Positions 34,175 to 45,842 of a stretch of 64,000 nt of DNA are shown here, piece after piece. This DNA comes from Lithobates sylvaticus (Eukaryota; Chordata; Amphibia; Anura; Ranidae). The stretch lies in contig CM053033.1 of assembly GCA_028564925.1 (NCBI GenBank), positions 112,839,252 through 112,903,251 on the forward strand. The letters are read 5' to 3'. The position numbers were made by a program, and so were the translations under genes. The first letter of the stretch is position 1, and every line of letters starts with the position of its first letter. Under the pieces are notes generated by a model. That model was not told where the DNA came from, made no database searches, and saw nothing but the letters and a program-made list of their open reading frames with translations.

Positions 34175-34253
34175 GTCAGGCAAAATGGTCGGCCCTCATG
34201 CATGTTCACTTCATCAAATCTGGCCCTCTTTGAAAAAAGTTTGGACACCCCTG
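34175..34253. mobile_element. hAT-like right-end fragment
   Basis: The stretch ends TTTGGACACCCCTGAT, the end-type of the hAT-like elements at 32341 and 60234, directly abutting the Tc1 fold-back. Confidence 0.5.
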
Positions 34254-34256
34254 ATA

Positions 34257-35298
34257 TACACTATATTATCAAAAGTATTGGGACACCTGCCTTTACACGC
34301 GCATGAACTTTAATGGCATCCCCGTCTTAGTCCGTAGGGTTCCACATTGCGTATGCCAACCCATTGCAGCTATAACAGCTTCAACTCTTCTGGGAAGGCT
34401 GTCCAGAAGGTTTAGGAGCGTGTCTATGGGAATGTTTGATCATTCTTCCAGAAGCGCATATGTGAGGTAGGCACTGATGTTGGACGAGAAGGCCTGGCTC
34501 ACAGTCTCCACTCTAATTTATCCCAAAGGTGTTCTATCAGGTTGAGGTGCAGGCCAGTCAAGTTTTCAACTCTTCTCGGTCCCTCTTCGGTGCTCCTGGC
34601 CCCTCCCTCCTGCCAAGTGCCCCCACAGCAAGCAGCTTGCTATGAGGGCACCCGTGCCGGGCTGCTGCTCTGTGTGTCCATTCAGACATGGAGCCGCTCA
34701 TTGGCTTACTTACTTTCATTAACAGCAGAGGGAGCCAATGGCGCCACTCTGCCATCTCAGCCAATGAGGAGGGAGAGTCCCGGGCTGCTGAGAATGTTTT
34801 GCGACATAAAATGCCTAAAAACCTTCTGACTTTACAATCACTTTAAGGCATACCAAGAAATTTTGGACAATTTCATGCTCCCAGCATTGGGGAACAGTTT
34901 GGGGATGGTCCCTTCCTCTTCCAACATGACTGAGCACCATTGCACAAAGCAAGGTCCATAAAGACATGGATGAGCAAATTTGGGGTGGAGGAACTTGACT
35001 GTCCTGACCTCAAGCCAATAGAATACCTTTGGGATGAATTAGAGCGGAGACTGCGAGCCAGACCTTCTCATCCACATTCAGTGTCTGACCTCACGAATGT
35101 GTTTCTGGAGAGATGGTCAAACATTCCCACAGACACACTCCTAAACCTTGTGGACAGCCTTCCCAGAAGATTTGAAGGTATTATAGCTGCAAAGGGTGGG
35201 CCAACTCAATATTGAACCCTACGGGCTATAACTGGGATGCCCTTAAAGTTCATGTGCGTATAAAGGCAGGTGTCCCAATACTTTTGGTAATATAGTGT
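34257..35298. mobile_element. Tc1-like fold-back, copy b, with nested insertion
   Basis: Both termini are present (ACTATATTATCAAAAGTATTG and CAATACTTTTGGTAATATAG). The left arm is antisense and the right arm (34940-35215) sense to the transposase C-terminus: KARSIKTWMSKFGVEELD, IEYLWDELERRLRARPS and NLVDSLPRRFEG. An inserted dispersed repeat lies at 34565-34847. The loop between arms is in sense orientation. No complete transposase remains. Confidence 0.85.
34565..34847 (+). mobile_element. Unclassified repeat inserted in Tc1 copy b
   Basis: This GC-rich stretch (CGGTCCCTCTTCGGTGCTCC, then GCCAATGAGGAGGGAGAGTC) ends CTGACTTTACAATCACTTTA. It interrupts the Tc1 sequence between GGCCAGTCAAG and the TAAGGCATACCAAG loop. 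Confidence 0.6.
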
Positions 35299-35396
35299 CC
35301 ATGTGGCTATGGGGTGAGGAAAGCCTTGGCCTCAAATGAATGCCCCATTACAGCTGACAGCTTCCAACCTAAGATCTCTAATTCACATATAGTATA

Positions 35397-35493
35397 GGGA
35401 TGAGCTTGGGGCATCTTCAGATGTTCTTTCAAACCCATATGGCCAAACCACATAGGTTTGAAAGAGCATCTAAAGATGCCTTTAGCTCATCTC
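35397..35493. repeat. Hairpin with 37-bp arms and 17-base loop
   Basis: GATGAGCTTGGGGCATCTTC to TTTCAAACC (about 35400-35436) pairs with GGTTTGAAAGAGCATC to AGCTCATC (about 35454-35490) with a few mismatches. It looks like a very short MITE. The transcript would fold into a stem-loop of microRNA-precursor size. Confidence 0.7.
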
Positions 35494-35504
35494 TGTATAT
35501 TCTT

Positions 35505-35645
35505 CTTCTTATTATTATACATGATTAATATAGCGCCAACAGTTTGCGCAGCGCTTTACAACATGGGGGCAGAGAGTACAGTTACAATACAGGAGGAATC
35601 AGAGGGCCCTGCTCGTAGGAGCTTACGATCTAGGAGGGAGGTATA
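35505..35645 (+). repeat. Dispersed repeat with ATAGCGCCAACAG core
   Basis: ATATAGCGCCAACAGTTTGC, CAGCGCTTTACAACATGGGG and GAGGGCCCTGCTCGTAGGAG form a block I associate with common amphibian interspersed repeats, possibly a LINE tail. The family was not established. Confidence 0.45.
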
Positions 35646-35939
35646 GGGATCGTAGGCTGTAATCTACTTGTGAGCAGCAAATTATGTGCATGTAGAATAT
35701 GAAAAGACACTATGCAAATTATAAATACCTGTAATACATCAATTAATATGTATTCCACCATACATTTGGACACTGAAGCGTTCACTCACTTGGTTATTAC
35801 ATTTTCCTTGTGTACGCTGTAGCCTGTGTAATATGGACGCATACTACATACTATATACCACAAGGATATGATTTAGTTGTTTCTGCATCGGCTTTATTAA
35901 ATAAGGCTTAAATTCCCTCCATTCGTGTTAGTTTGCTTA

Positions 35940-36620
35940 TTGTCTATACAAGGCTTGTTGCTGCACCATGGCAGCAGAGGGGTTAACCCAAGCCACAGGT
36001 ACCAACAGGGCAGGAGGGAAGAAGGCGCTCGCACAGGTGTGTGCGTGCCGCTAGTTTCACCAGCATTTGTGTGACAGCGCGTCTCATGGAGCTCGCCGCC
36101 GCTCCCCTAACAATAGACCGTCTTCTGGGAAAGCAAGGGCAGCTGAAATTGCAATAGATTTGATGCATATTATGTCTTTTCACAACCTCATTATCAAATT
36201 ATGGTTTTTGCACTGAAGGAGGGATAATTAAGTGAAGTAAATTAAATCTGTGGGAGGGAAGAAGTGCTGCATGCTCGGGCTTTTAATTTCGCCAAAAGAA
36301 CAAAAGAAGGTTTTTTTTTTTTTCTCTTTTCTGATTTAATTGTCCCTTTTCTTTTTGTCTTCGGTTTCTTTATCTTTTTAATGAACCCTGGATGGAAAAG
36401 ACAAGAAATGGTGATTTCGTTTAACGTGTTAGTTGGAAGTTTCTGAAAAGTTTTTTTTTTTTTTTTTTTTTTTTTAGTTTTTTTTCCTTCTCTAAACAGT
36501 TAGGGAAGGATTCTGGGTAAGCCCTGTATTCTGGCCATACATGCAGCATTTTTTCATAGGATGGATAATCCAATCTGAACAGACTGTAAATTCCTTTCAT
36601 CCATGCATTCATTTTCAAAT
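35940..36620. other. Unique-looking block, candidate conserved DNA
   Basis: There is no repeat signature apart from T-runs (36310-36322 and about 36451-36475). 36120-36250 has AGCTGAAATTGCAATAG, GATGCATATTATG and TTATCAAATTATGG, resembling homeodomain/POU-rich enhancer DNA. This is inference only. Confidence 0.3.
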
Positions 36621-36845
36621 AGGAAAATGTATTGGAAAAAGTAAATCAAAGTCTTAAAAAGTGATTGTTTAGGAACTGTTTGCGCAATACACCACATGAT
36701 CAGTTTGAAAATGACCTGAATGCTTTTCCTCATTGATTTGATCCCATAAAATGAGTGGAATGCAATATAAATGGTAGTGAAAAATTATTGATAAATGACA
36801 GATTTGATCAGGGCATCAAGCAGTCGTCTCGACACATGGCCAACA

Positions 36846-37745
36846 TTAACCACTTCAGCCCCGGAAGCATTTACCCCCTTCCAGACCAGGCCATTTTTTG
36901 CGATACGGCGCTGCGTCGCTTTAACTGACAACTGCGCGTCGTGCCACTTTGTACCCAAACAAAATTGAAGTCTTTTTTTCCCCCACAAATAGAGCTTTCT
37001 TTTGCTGGTATTTGATCACCTCTGCGGTTTTTATTTTTTACGCTATAAACAAAAGAAGAGCAAAAATTTTGAAAAAAAACTAAAAATTTTAAAACGTAAA
37101 AAAAACGAATTTATTCATCAGTTTAGGCCAATTTGTATTCTGCTACATTTTTTTGGTAAAAAAAAATCCCAATAAGCGTATATTGATTGGTTTGCACAAA
37201 AGTTACTGCTTCTACAAAATAGGGGATAGATTTATGGCGTTTTTATTATTTATTTATTTTTTACTAGTAATGGCAGCGATCAGTGATTTTGCGGCGGACA
37301 GATCAGACACCTAACTAACATTTTTGATACTTTTTTGGGGAACAAGTGACATTATTACAGTAATCAGTTCTAAAAATATGCATTGTTATTGTACTAATGA
37401 CACTGGCAGGGAAGAGGTTAACATCAGGGGGATCAAGGGGTTAACTGTGTTCCCTCACTGTGTGTTCTAACTTTATGGGGGAAGGGCTCACTGGGACAAC
37501 ACACAGATCCGTCTTCCTGCATACACAGGCAGATCCCTGTTCTGTCACACTGGGGAACGATCGCGGGTGGCCGGCAGACATCGAGTCCACCGGACCTGCT
37601 GATTGGCTCCCCCGCTGGCCAGTGGGGGCGTGCACGCCCCGCCCACAAATAGCAGTCTACGAGCCCAACGTACACCTGCGGCAATTTGCACAGCCGAGCC
37701 AACCTGCCGCAGTATAACTGTGGCGGCTGGTCGGCAAGCGGTTAA
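36846..37745 (+). mobile_element. TTAACC-family dispersed repeat, copy 3
   Basis: It starts TTAACCACTTCAGCCCCGG and ends GGCAAGCGGTTAA, so the termini are short inverted repeats. Internal blocks include TTTGATCACCTCTGCGG and ATTGATTGGTTTGCACAAAAG. The last 250 bp are GC-rich. It is non-coding. Confidence 0.8.
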
Positions 37746-38569
37746 ATGATCAAGGCCATAGATAGATCATTTACAATAGAGTTTTCTGTATTAAAATTTC
37801 AGAATTACAATAAAACGTTGGATTGCAAGCATAATTCCTTCTGGAAACGTGCTTGTAATCCAAAGCACTTATGTATAAATGGTTGTGGAACGAATCATCT
37901 GAGTTTCCATTATTTCTTATGGGGAAATTTGTTTTGATATACAAGTCCTTCAGTCTATGGTCCATATAAAAAGAATATAGCAATGTGGCTTTGAGGCAAC
38001 TTCAGGGAATGCCTGGGTAATCTTCTTGTAATGTCAAGTCCAAATCACATTAATTAAGATGAGGCTCCGACTTAGGGCTCATGCACACTGCAGCTCAAAA
38101 AAAAAAAAAAAAAAATTCAGGCATTTGAGCTTTTATTTCAGCTTGAAGAAGCTTGTACTTTTTGTGCTCTTGTGCATGTTTTCATTGGACTTCTTCAAGC
38201 TTTTTTGAGCTTCTTTGAGCAATTAGCGTTTTCTTTTTCACAAACCCTCCTTAAAGGCTATGGGCACAACTCTGATAGAAGTTACCTTGAAGTAGTACAG
38301 GAAACTTTTCTAAAGTCGGAGCGACTTCAGTAGTGCTAATTAAGACAGCTCTCCTCGAATGAAATGGGACGTGACCCTACTGTATTGCAAGACCTTGCTC
38401 GTTTATCAAGTTAAAATTTATTTTAAAAAAATTGCTCAAAAATGGTTTAAGAATGGTTTAAGGTGTTGACTTGGCTTCCGGATTCTCCAGATCTCAATCC
38501 AATTGAGCAACTCTCGGATGTGCTAGCAAAAGAAGTTTGTTTTTAATGGAGGGCCCACCTCAAAAAGTA

Positions 38570-38959
38570 TGCCGCATACACACGGTCGGAATTCTCGTCG
38601 GAAAAAGCTCTGATGGGTTTCCCGTCGGAATTTCACTCAAACTGTCTTGCCTACACACGGTTACACCAAATTCCGACGGTCAATAACACTGCGACATACA
38701 ACACTTTCAACTGCACTATAAAAGGGAAGTTTAATGCTTCTGAGCATGCGTCAAATTGTTTCCGAGCATGCGTCGGAATTTAGTGTGTCGGCATTGCATG
38801 CACACGATCGGAAAATCCGATAGAAAGGTTTTCCGTCGGAAAAATTAAGAACAGGTTCTCAATTCAAAGTCCGTCGGAAATTCCGACAGAAAAAGACAGA
38901 TGGGCATACACACGGTCGGAAAAATCTGATGAAAAGCTCCCATCGGCGTGTACGCGGCA
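38570..38959. mobile_element. Harbinger-type MITE nested in Tc1
   Basis: It starts TGCCGCATACACACGGTCGG and ends GGCGTGTACGCGGCA. The right flank is TTA and the left GTA, a target duplication with one change. It is built from TTCCGACGG/CCGTCGGAA words. Confidence 0.83.
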
Positions 38960-38989
38960 TTACAGGACTTAAAAGATCTGCTACCGATT

Positions 38990-39238
38990 AGGACTAAGCG
39001 AACCTTGATTTGTGAAATGCGTTAATCTTGCCATGCCTGCCTAGAGGTCTTATGATGTATCTTGATGGATTTTTACCTTCAATAAAGTAATTATCACTGC
39101 TTCATACCTGGGAGTGCGGTCAACCTTTCTTGAACCATTGGCTTTTATTCAGGCTGAGGACTGGACCTGCACCACAAGGTTGAAGGGAGCAATTGTTCCC
39201 ACCTGGAGCCGCACAGCTCTGTCTTTGTATCAGTTGAC
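38990..39238 (+). mobile_element. AATAAA-bearing repeat nested in Tc1
   Basis: It contains TTGTGAAATGCGTTAATC, then CAATAAAGTAATTATCACTG and GGGAGTGCGGTCAACCTTTC. The last part resembles 53590-53650 (CAATAAAGAAG, then GGGTGCCGACCTTTTC). It is probably the same superfamily as the hammerhead-like relics, but its own motif is poor. Confidence 0.45.
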
Positions 39239-40728
39239 TGCTTGGTGCCAAATATCACAACGTACCTTCAGAGGTCTAGTGGAGTCCATGCCTCTACGGG
39301 TCAGAGCTGTTTTGGCTGCAAAAGGAAGACCACCTCCATGGTCTTGTGTGTATTTAAAGGACCTGACGTTATGAAAAAAAAAAAAAAGGGTGGACCTTTC
39401 CCGGAAATATTTAAGTTATTAATGCATGGAAAGAAAAAAATGCCTTATGTGAAGGATCAATTAATATTAGTAATAAATATGTGTCTAAGGGCTCATTTAC
39501 ACTTGGGATCATCACTACTGCCCATCCAAGGTGGAATTGACAGATGGCTCGGAGGTGATATGTCGCCTCTTGGATGCCTGTTAAAGCCCCTGAAAGCCCA
39601 CAGCACCGTGTTGTGTAGTGGTGGTGCCGCCCCTTAACTTGTCTAATTGCTTTTGGTGCTGGTACTGCCTGTACAAAAATAACAGTTGACCTGCCAGAAA
39701 TCCAGTAAGCTTGTAGGTTCCAGTGCTCTATGCAGTGTTATCGCAAATAGAGTTATGGGGGGTGTTCTGTAGTCCCAACGCACTTCCTGTATTGAGGCTC
39801 ATGAACATGGATGTACTTGCCCATACAGATTGCGGTGTACAAGCACTCACCCCGCTGCAGGTATAAACAAGCCCTTAGAAAGAATTGAAGCCACTGGATC
39901 AGCATGACAGGCAGCAGCCTATGTATTCTCTGCATGCAGGTTCCCTTTAATGCACATACTACATGTCATGTTCCTCCACAGCTCCTCACCCTCCATGGAG
40001 GAACATGCCATGGTAATAGAGATCCTCTAATGGTGGCTGTGTGGGAGATATCTGTCTCCCGTCCTCGCCATGGTTCTGTTGGCATATACAGCATGCTGCT
40101 TTCTCACCGCAGACAGCTGTCACAGCATTGAAAAATACGCCCCCCCCCCCTTTTCTCCGCAGACCGCTGTGAGCCTGAAAAGAAACTTATATATGGAAAA
40201 TAAAAAAATGTTGACAAATAACACAGATATTATTTTTTCATGTTGTTGTGATAACTTAATCACTTTTCCCAGAATCCACTGCTGCCTCGCCTTGTTATAC
40301 TATGCCACCCGTGTCAGGGAAATGTAAAGCAACGCCATAAATGATTCCCTGGGAGGCAAAGCAAAGAAAGGCTTCTTGGCAATAGCAGCCAGGTATCATT
40401 TATCCAAGTCAGGGAGAGAATTTCATTGGTTGGGGGAAAGAGGCATTTTACTACATCTCCCTGATCTCTGACATTGCATCCCCACAAAGCACATTGTGCA
40501 GGCAGCACCCCAACCAATGGAGGGAGGAGGGATAGGTGACAACAGGAAGGAAAATGTCTTACCATTGGACAGACAGCAATAAATCATTTCTTTAATATCT
40601 AGTGGGAAAAGGGAAGAACCTTTGTCTTTACTGCTGTGTTAGATTTTAGTGCTGTGAGACCAGATTTCAGAGTTTCCAGCACAAAATGTGTTGCCCTGCT
40701 CTTAGGCCCCTTCACACTAGATAAGTCT

Positions 40729-41635
40729 AACACTGTCCCTCCCTGCAACCTGACACTGTCCTTCCCTGCAACCCCTATGTAACCTTGACACTGTCCTTCC
40801 CTGTAACCTGACACTGTCCTTCCCTGCAACCCTATGTAACCCTGACACTGTCCCTCCCTGCAACCTGACACTGTCCTTCCCTGCAACCCCTATGTAACCT
40901 TGACACTGTCCTTCCCTGTAACCTGACACTGTCCTTCCCTGCAACCCTATGTAACCCTGACACTGTCCTTCCCTGCAACCCAGACACTGTCCTTCCCTGT
41001 AACCTGACACTGTCCTTCCCTGCAACCCTGACACTGTCCTTCCCTGCAACCCAGACACTGTCCTTCCCTGCAACCTGACACTGTCCTTCCCTGCAACCTG
41101 ACACTGTCCTTCCCTGCAACCTGACACTGTCCTTCCCTGCAACCCTGTGTAACCCTGACACTGTCCTTCCCTGCAACCTGACACTGTCCTTCCCTGCAAC
41201 CCTGTGTAACCCTGACACTGCCCTTCCCTGCAACCCTGACACTGCCCTTCCCTGCAACCCTGACACTGTCCTTCCCTGCAACCCTGTGTAACCCTGACAC
41301 TGTCCTTCCCTGCAACCTGACACTGTCCTTCCCTGCAACCCTGTGTAACCCTGACACTGTCCTTCCCTGCAACCTGACACTGTCCTTCCCTGCAACCTGA
41401 CACTGTCCTTCCCTGCAACCCTGACACTGCCCTTCCCTGCAACCCTGACACTGTCCTTCCCTGCAACCCTGACACTGTCCTTCCCTGCCACCTGACACTG
41501 TCCTTCCCTGCAACCCTGACACTGTCCTTCCCTGCCACCTGACACTGTCCTTCCCTGCAACCCTGACACTGTCCTTCCCTGCAACCCTGACACTGTCCCT
41601 CCCTGCAACCTGACACTGTCCTTCCCTGCAAATGG
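40729..41635 (+). repeat. 21-24-bp minisatellite, first array
   Basis: About 38 copies of CTGACACTGTCCTTCCCTGC + AAC occur, with longer units containing CCTGTGTAACC or CCTATGTAACC. Minus-strand frames reading repeated GREGQCQVAGKDSVR (up to 327 codons) are repeat by-products. Confidence 0.94.
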
Positions 41636-42580
41636 AAACAAGTTTGTGTACATCTGGCTGCCCAAAGAGCCATAATGAGTCTGCGCCATCCACTGTGCAA
41701 ATGTGAACACTTAATGAATGGGCAGGGATGAAAAAAAAAAGTGACATCCGTTCAGCTACAAATCAGCAGGGGACCTGCTCTTGGTTCCCTGCAACCCTGA
41801 CACTGTCCTTCCCTGCAACCCAGACACTGTCCTTCCCTGCAACCTGACACTGTCCTTCCCTGCAACCTGACACTGTCCTTCCCTGCAACCTGACACTGTC
41901 CTTCCCTGCAACCCTGTGTAACCCTGACACTGTCCTTCCCTGCAACCTGACACTGTCCTTCCCTGCAACCCTGTGTAACCCTGACACTGCCCTTCCCTGC
42001 AACCCTGACACTGCCCTTCCCTGCAACCCTGACACTGCCCTTCCCTGCAACCCTGACACTGTCCTTCCCTGCAACCCTGTGTAACCCTGACACTGTCCTT
42101 CCCTGCAACCTGACACTGTCCTTCCCTGCAACCCTGTGTAACCCTGACACTGTCCTTCCCTGCAACCTGACACTGTCCTTCCCTGCAACCTGACACTGTC
42201 CTTCCCTGCAACCCTGACACTGCCCTTCCCTGCAACCCTGACACTGTCCTTCCCTGCAACCCTGACACTGTCCTTCCCTGCCACCTGACACTGTCCTTCC
42301 CTGCAACCCTGACACTGTCCTTCCCTGCCACCTGACACTGTCCTTCCCTGCAACCCTGACACTGTCCTTCCCTGCAACCCTGACACTGTCCCTCCCTGCA
42401 ACCTGACACTGTCCTTCCCTGCAAATGGAAACAAGTTTGTGTACATCTGGCTGCCCAAAGAGCCATAATGAGTCTGCGCCATCCACTGTGCAAATGTGAA
42501 CACTTAATGAATGGGCAGGGATGAAAAAAAAAGTGACATCCGTTCAGCTACAAATCAGCAGGGGACCTGCTCTTGGTTCC
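41020..42580 (+). repeat. Tandem duplication of about 770 bp covering array plus unique flank
   Basis: The segment 41020-41788 (half the array plus a 150-bp unique flank from AATGGAAACAAGTTTGTG to CTGCTCTTGGTTCC) recurs as 41789-42580. The second copy has three CACTGCCCTTCCCTGC units where the first has two, giving an offset of 769 bp before that point and 793 bp after it. The flank copies differ only by one A in a poly-A run. Confidence 0.9.
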
Positions 42581-42724
42581 CCTGCTGAATGGAGCAGAGC
42601 TGCACTGTGTGATAGGGCCCAAACACCGTCCCTCCCTGTAATCCTAAAAATATCCCTTCCTTTAACCTTAACACTATTCCTTCCACTAAACCTAACACTC
42701 CTCATTCATGTAGGACTATAGCAA

Positions 42725-42848
42725 GGTACACACACACAGTTTTTTTTGTTCAACCGGCAGATTAAATGAAAAAAAATACTGACAGATCCACACAAGCAAT
42801 ATGGATCCAGGACCTCCCCTGTCGCATTATTTTATTCTGACAGGGGGA
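42725..42848. mobile_element. TACACACACAG-type MITE, left part
   Basis: GGTACACACACACAG, then TTTGTTCAACCGGCAG and TTCTGACAGGGGGAACGCC match the beginning of 25380-25670. It is cut by the Tc1 element that follows. Confidence 0.5.
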
Positions 42849-43370
42849 ACGCCGTCTACAAGGTTTAGGAGTGTGTCTATGGAAATGTTTGACCATTCTT
42901 CCAGAAGCGCATTTGTGAGGTCAGGCACTGATGTTGGACAAAAAGGCCTGGCTCGTAGTCTCCACTCTAATTCATCCCAAAAGGTATTTTATCGGGTTGA
43001 GGTCAGGACTCTGTACAGGCCAGTCAAGTTCCTCCACCCCAAACTAGCTCATCCATATCTTTATGGACCTTGCTTTGTGCACTGGTCCAAATCATTTGGT
43101 GGAGGGGGGGATTATGGTGTGAGGTTGTTCTTCAGGGGTTGGACTTGGCCCCTTAGTTCCAGTGATGGGAATTCTTAAGGCGTCAGCATACCAGGATGTT
43201 TTGGACAATTTCATGTTCCCAACTTTCTGGGAATAGTTTGGGGATGGCCCCTTCCTGTTCCCCCATGACTGCACACCAGTGCACAAAGCAAGGTCCATAA
43301 AGACATGGATGAGCGAGTTTGGGGTGGAGGAACTTGACTGGCCTTCACAGAGTCCTGACCTCAACCTGAT

Positions 43371-43698
43371 AAACAAACAAAACCTAGTGCTCATGGGCAC
43401 AGCATAACTCTCTTAGGAGTTTGAGGACAGACCAGGTGAGTATTAAAAATATATCGTTTATTGAAAAATACAACAGTAGAAAAATGTCACGATAAAATCA
43501 ATTTCAGTGTAGAAATATAAACATGATTGTAGACACCCTCTATTATGAAGGGCTATTGCACGCAGCTGTTAGAGATGACGCCTGACATGTTTCAGACTGT
43601 TATGTCCTTCTTCAATGTCATCTAAACCATACATGTGATGCATGAGCCGGTCACTACTGGATGCAAAGGTTTTTTTTTTTTGCCAAGTGTGGAACTGG
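43371..43698 (-). mobile_element. Relic with hammerhead-like motif nested in Tc1
   Basis: On the minus strand, TTGAAGA, a GGAC/GTCT hairpin, GAAAC and ATGTC occur in that order (about 43587-43616). Downstream on that strand AATAAA lies near 43460. The layout parallels 11490-12190. The core C is replaced by T and there is an extra A, so it is degenerate. Confidence 0.45.
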
Positions 43699-43889
43699 CC
43701 TTTGGGATAAATTAGAGTGGAGACTGCGAGACAGGCCTTCTCGTCCAACATCAGTGCCTGACTTGTGGAAGAATGGTGAAACATTCCCATAGACACACTC
43801 CTAAACCTTGTGGACAGCCTTCCCAGAAGAGTTGAAACTGTTATAGCTGCAAAGGGTGGGCCAACTCATTATTGAACCCTACAGACTAA

Positions 43890-44308
43890 TGCCCCGTACA
43901 CACGGTCAGAATTTCCAACGTAAAATGTCGGACCATGTTGTCGGAAAATCCGACTGTGTGTGGGCTCCATCGGACTTTTTCTGTCGGTTTTTCCGACGGA
44001 AAAAGTTTGAGATCCTGCTCTCAAATTTTCCGACAACAAAGTCCGATCGGACTTTTTCCGATCGTGTGTAGCGAATTCCAATGGACAAAGTCCCACGCAT
44101 GCTCAGATCACATTACAAGACGAAAGCTATTGGCTACTAGCCTCTACGTAGTTCCGTCGTATGTAACGAACGTCACCACGTTCAGAATGATCGGATTTTC
44201 CAACAACTTTGTCCAACCGTGTGTAGGCAACACCAGTGTCGGACAAAATCCGTCGGAAAAAATCTGACGGATTTTGTGGTCGGAATTTCCGATCGTGTGT
44301 ACGGGGCA
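43890..44308. mobile_element. Harbinger-type MITE with TAA target duplication
   Basis: It starts TGCCCCGTACACACGGTCAG and ends CGTGTGTACGGGGCA, flanked by TAA at 43887-43889 and 44309-44311. Sister Tc1 copies show the uninterrupted site ACTAAGACTGGG, confirming the duplication. Confidence 0.92.
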
Positions 44309-44673
44309 TAAGACTGGGATGCCATTGAAGTTCATGTGTAAAGGCAGGCGTCCCAATACTTTTGGTAATATAGTGTATATGTCAGCAGAAAAACCTCATT
44401 GTATAAAATACATAATGTGAAATGAATTTCCATTGGATGGTAATGTATGCACGGTTGTAAATATAACACATAACCCCCCATGTAACTGCTATGGGGCCCG
44501 AGCTGTCTGACTACACAATGATTTATTCAAGTATTGATGGCATTTAGCAAACACTTAAATCAATTTAAAATCAATTTATCTTTGGAACCCTCTATACAAC
44601 TGTTTAAAAAAATCTGTATTTTGTATCACTAAATGGCTTTTGTTGTAATGCTTCGACAGACAGAGGGAGGGAG

Positions 44674-45358
44674 GGGCCCCTTATACCATTTGTTCTGGGG
44701 CCCCTTATACCATTTGTTCTAGGGCCCTTTATAGCATTTGTTCTGGGGCCCCTTATAGCATTTGTTCTGGGGCCCCTTATAGCATTTGTTCTGGGGCCCC
44801 TTTTACCATTTATTTTGGGGCCCCTTATACCATTTGTTCTGGGGCCCCTTATACCATTTGTTCTGGAGTCCCTTATACCATTTGTTCTGGGGTCTCTTAT
44901 AGCATTTGTTCTGGGGTCCCTTATACCATTTGTTCTGGGGTCCCTTATACCATTTGTTCTGGGGTCCCTTATACCATTTGTTCTGGGGTCTCTTATAGCA
45001 TTTGTTCTGGGGTCCCTTATACCATTTGTTCTGGGGTCCCTTATACCATTTGTTCTGGGGTCCCTTATACCATTTGTTCTATAGGGCCCTTATACCATTT
45101 GTTCTATGGGTCCCTTATACCATTTGTTCTATGGGTCCCTTATACCATTTGTTCTGGGGTCCCTTATACCATTTGTTCTGGGGTCCCTTATACCATTTGT
45201 TCTGTGGCCCCATATACCATTTGTTCTGTGGCCCCATATACCATTTGTTCTGGGGCCCCTTTTACCATTTGTTCTGGGGCCCCATATACCATTTGTTCTG
45301 GGGTCCCTTATACCATTTGTTCTGGGGCCCCTTTTACCATTTGTTCTGGGGCCCCATG
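44674..45358 (+). repeat. 24-bp minisatellite
   Basis: About 28 copies of GGGGTCCCTTATACCATTTG + TTCT occur, with GGGGCCCC, TTTTACC and ATAGCATT variants. The unit is a multiple of three, so several frames stay open (for example repeated GSLIPFVL) without being genes. Confidence 0.95.
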
Positions 45359-45364
45359 ACACAT

Positions 45365-45660
45365 TAGCCTTAGGTTTGAGCGATTGTTGCTCCCCATGTT
45401 CCCATGCCTTCCTGCGGCCTGTTAATGTCTGGACATCGATCGTGTATCCGGGGAAGACGGGAGTAGACAAGGTCTGTTTTCCTGGACGTTTATCAGAACG
45501 TTGGACTTGGGCAGAGTCTATTGAGAGTAAATTTGTAGACACACTAAAATAGGAAGGTTTTAACCTCCTCACCCCAGTCGCCAGTTTTGCGGCTGACTTA
45601 GCAGGAAATCTCTTGTGACAACGACAATCTTTAATACGCTTTCAAGATGTCACCTGGGTC
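45365..45660. other. Unique-looking block
   Basis: No repeat signature is seen between the 24-bp array and 45660. The composition is balanced, with CpGs (ACATCGATCGTGTATCCGGG). No exon of ASS1 or any other gene was recognised. Confidence 0.25.
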
Positions 45661-45842
45661 AGCGGCAAATAGAATTCTCCGCTGGAGAGTAAAGAGTTGT
45701 GAAATGAACGGCCACCTTGCTATCGCTGAGTAGTTCTGCTAAGATACGGACGCAGGAAAATTGGGCCTGGATATGGACCTGAGATGGGATGGGGACAGTG
45801 CCTGTCAGCATAGGTGTACAGGAGCTGTCAATGCTCACTAAT

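Larger units (their letters stand above)
38435..39345 (+). mobile_element. Third Tc1-like family, C-terminal part split by two insertions
   Basis: The Tc1 sequence (GGTGTTGACTTGGCTTCC, TCTCAATCCAATTGAGCA; then ACAGGACTTAAAAGATCTGC; then TTCAGAGGTCTAGTGGAGTC) is interrupted at 38570-38959 by a MITE and at 38990-39238 by an AATAAA-bearing repeat. The protein words FRGLVESMPLRVRAVLAAKG are the Tc1 C-terminus. It is a decayed fragment. Confidence 0.75.
42853..44377. mobile_element. Tc1-like fold-back, copy c, with two nested insertions
   Basis: The antisense arm (42853-43080), a sense loop (43080-43280) and a sense arm (43280-43370, 43699-43889, 44309-44377) belong to the same family as copies a and b. 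Insertions are the relic at 43371-43698 and the MITE at 43890-44308. Removing them in thought restores the order seen in copy b. The transposase is not intact. Confidence 0.85.

Noticed and set aside
40729-42425. Regular array considered as CRISPR
   Set aside because: There are no unique spacers between units and the setting is a vertebrate intron. It is a minisatellite.
40717-42503. Several minus-strand frames of 240-330 codons with GKDSVR repeats
   Set aside because: They are by-products of the 21-24-bp array and its tandem duplication.
44815-45572. Open frames with repeated GSLIPFVL or YHLFWGPL
   Set aside because: The 24-bp unit is a multiple of three and keeps frames open. No gene features.
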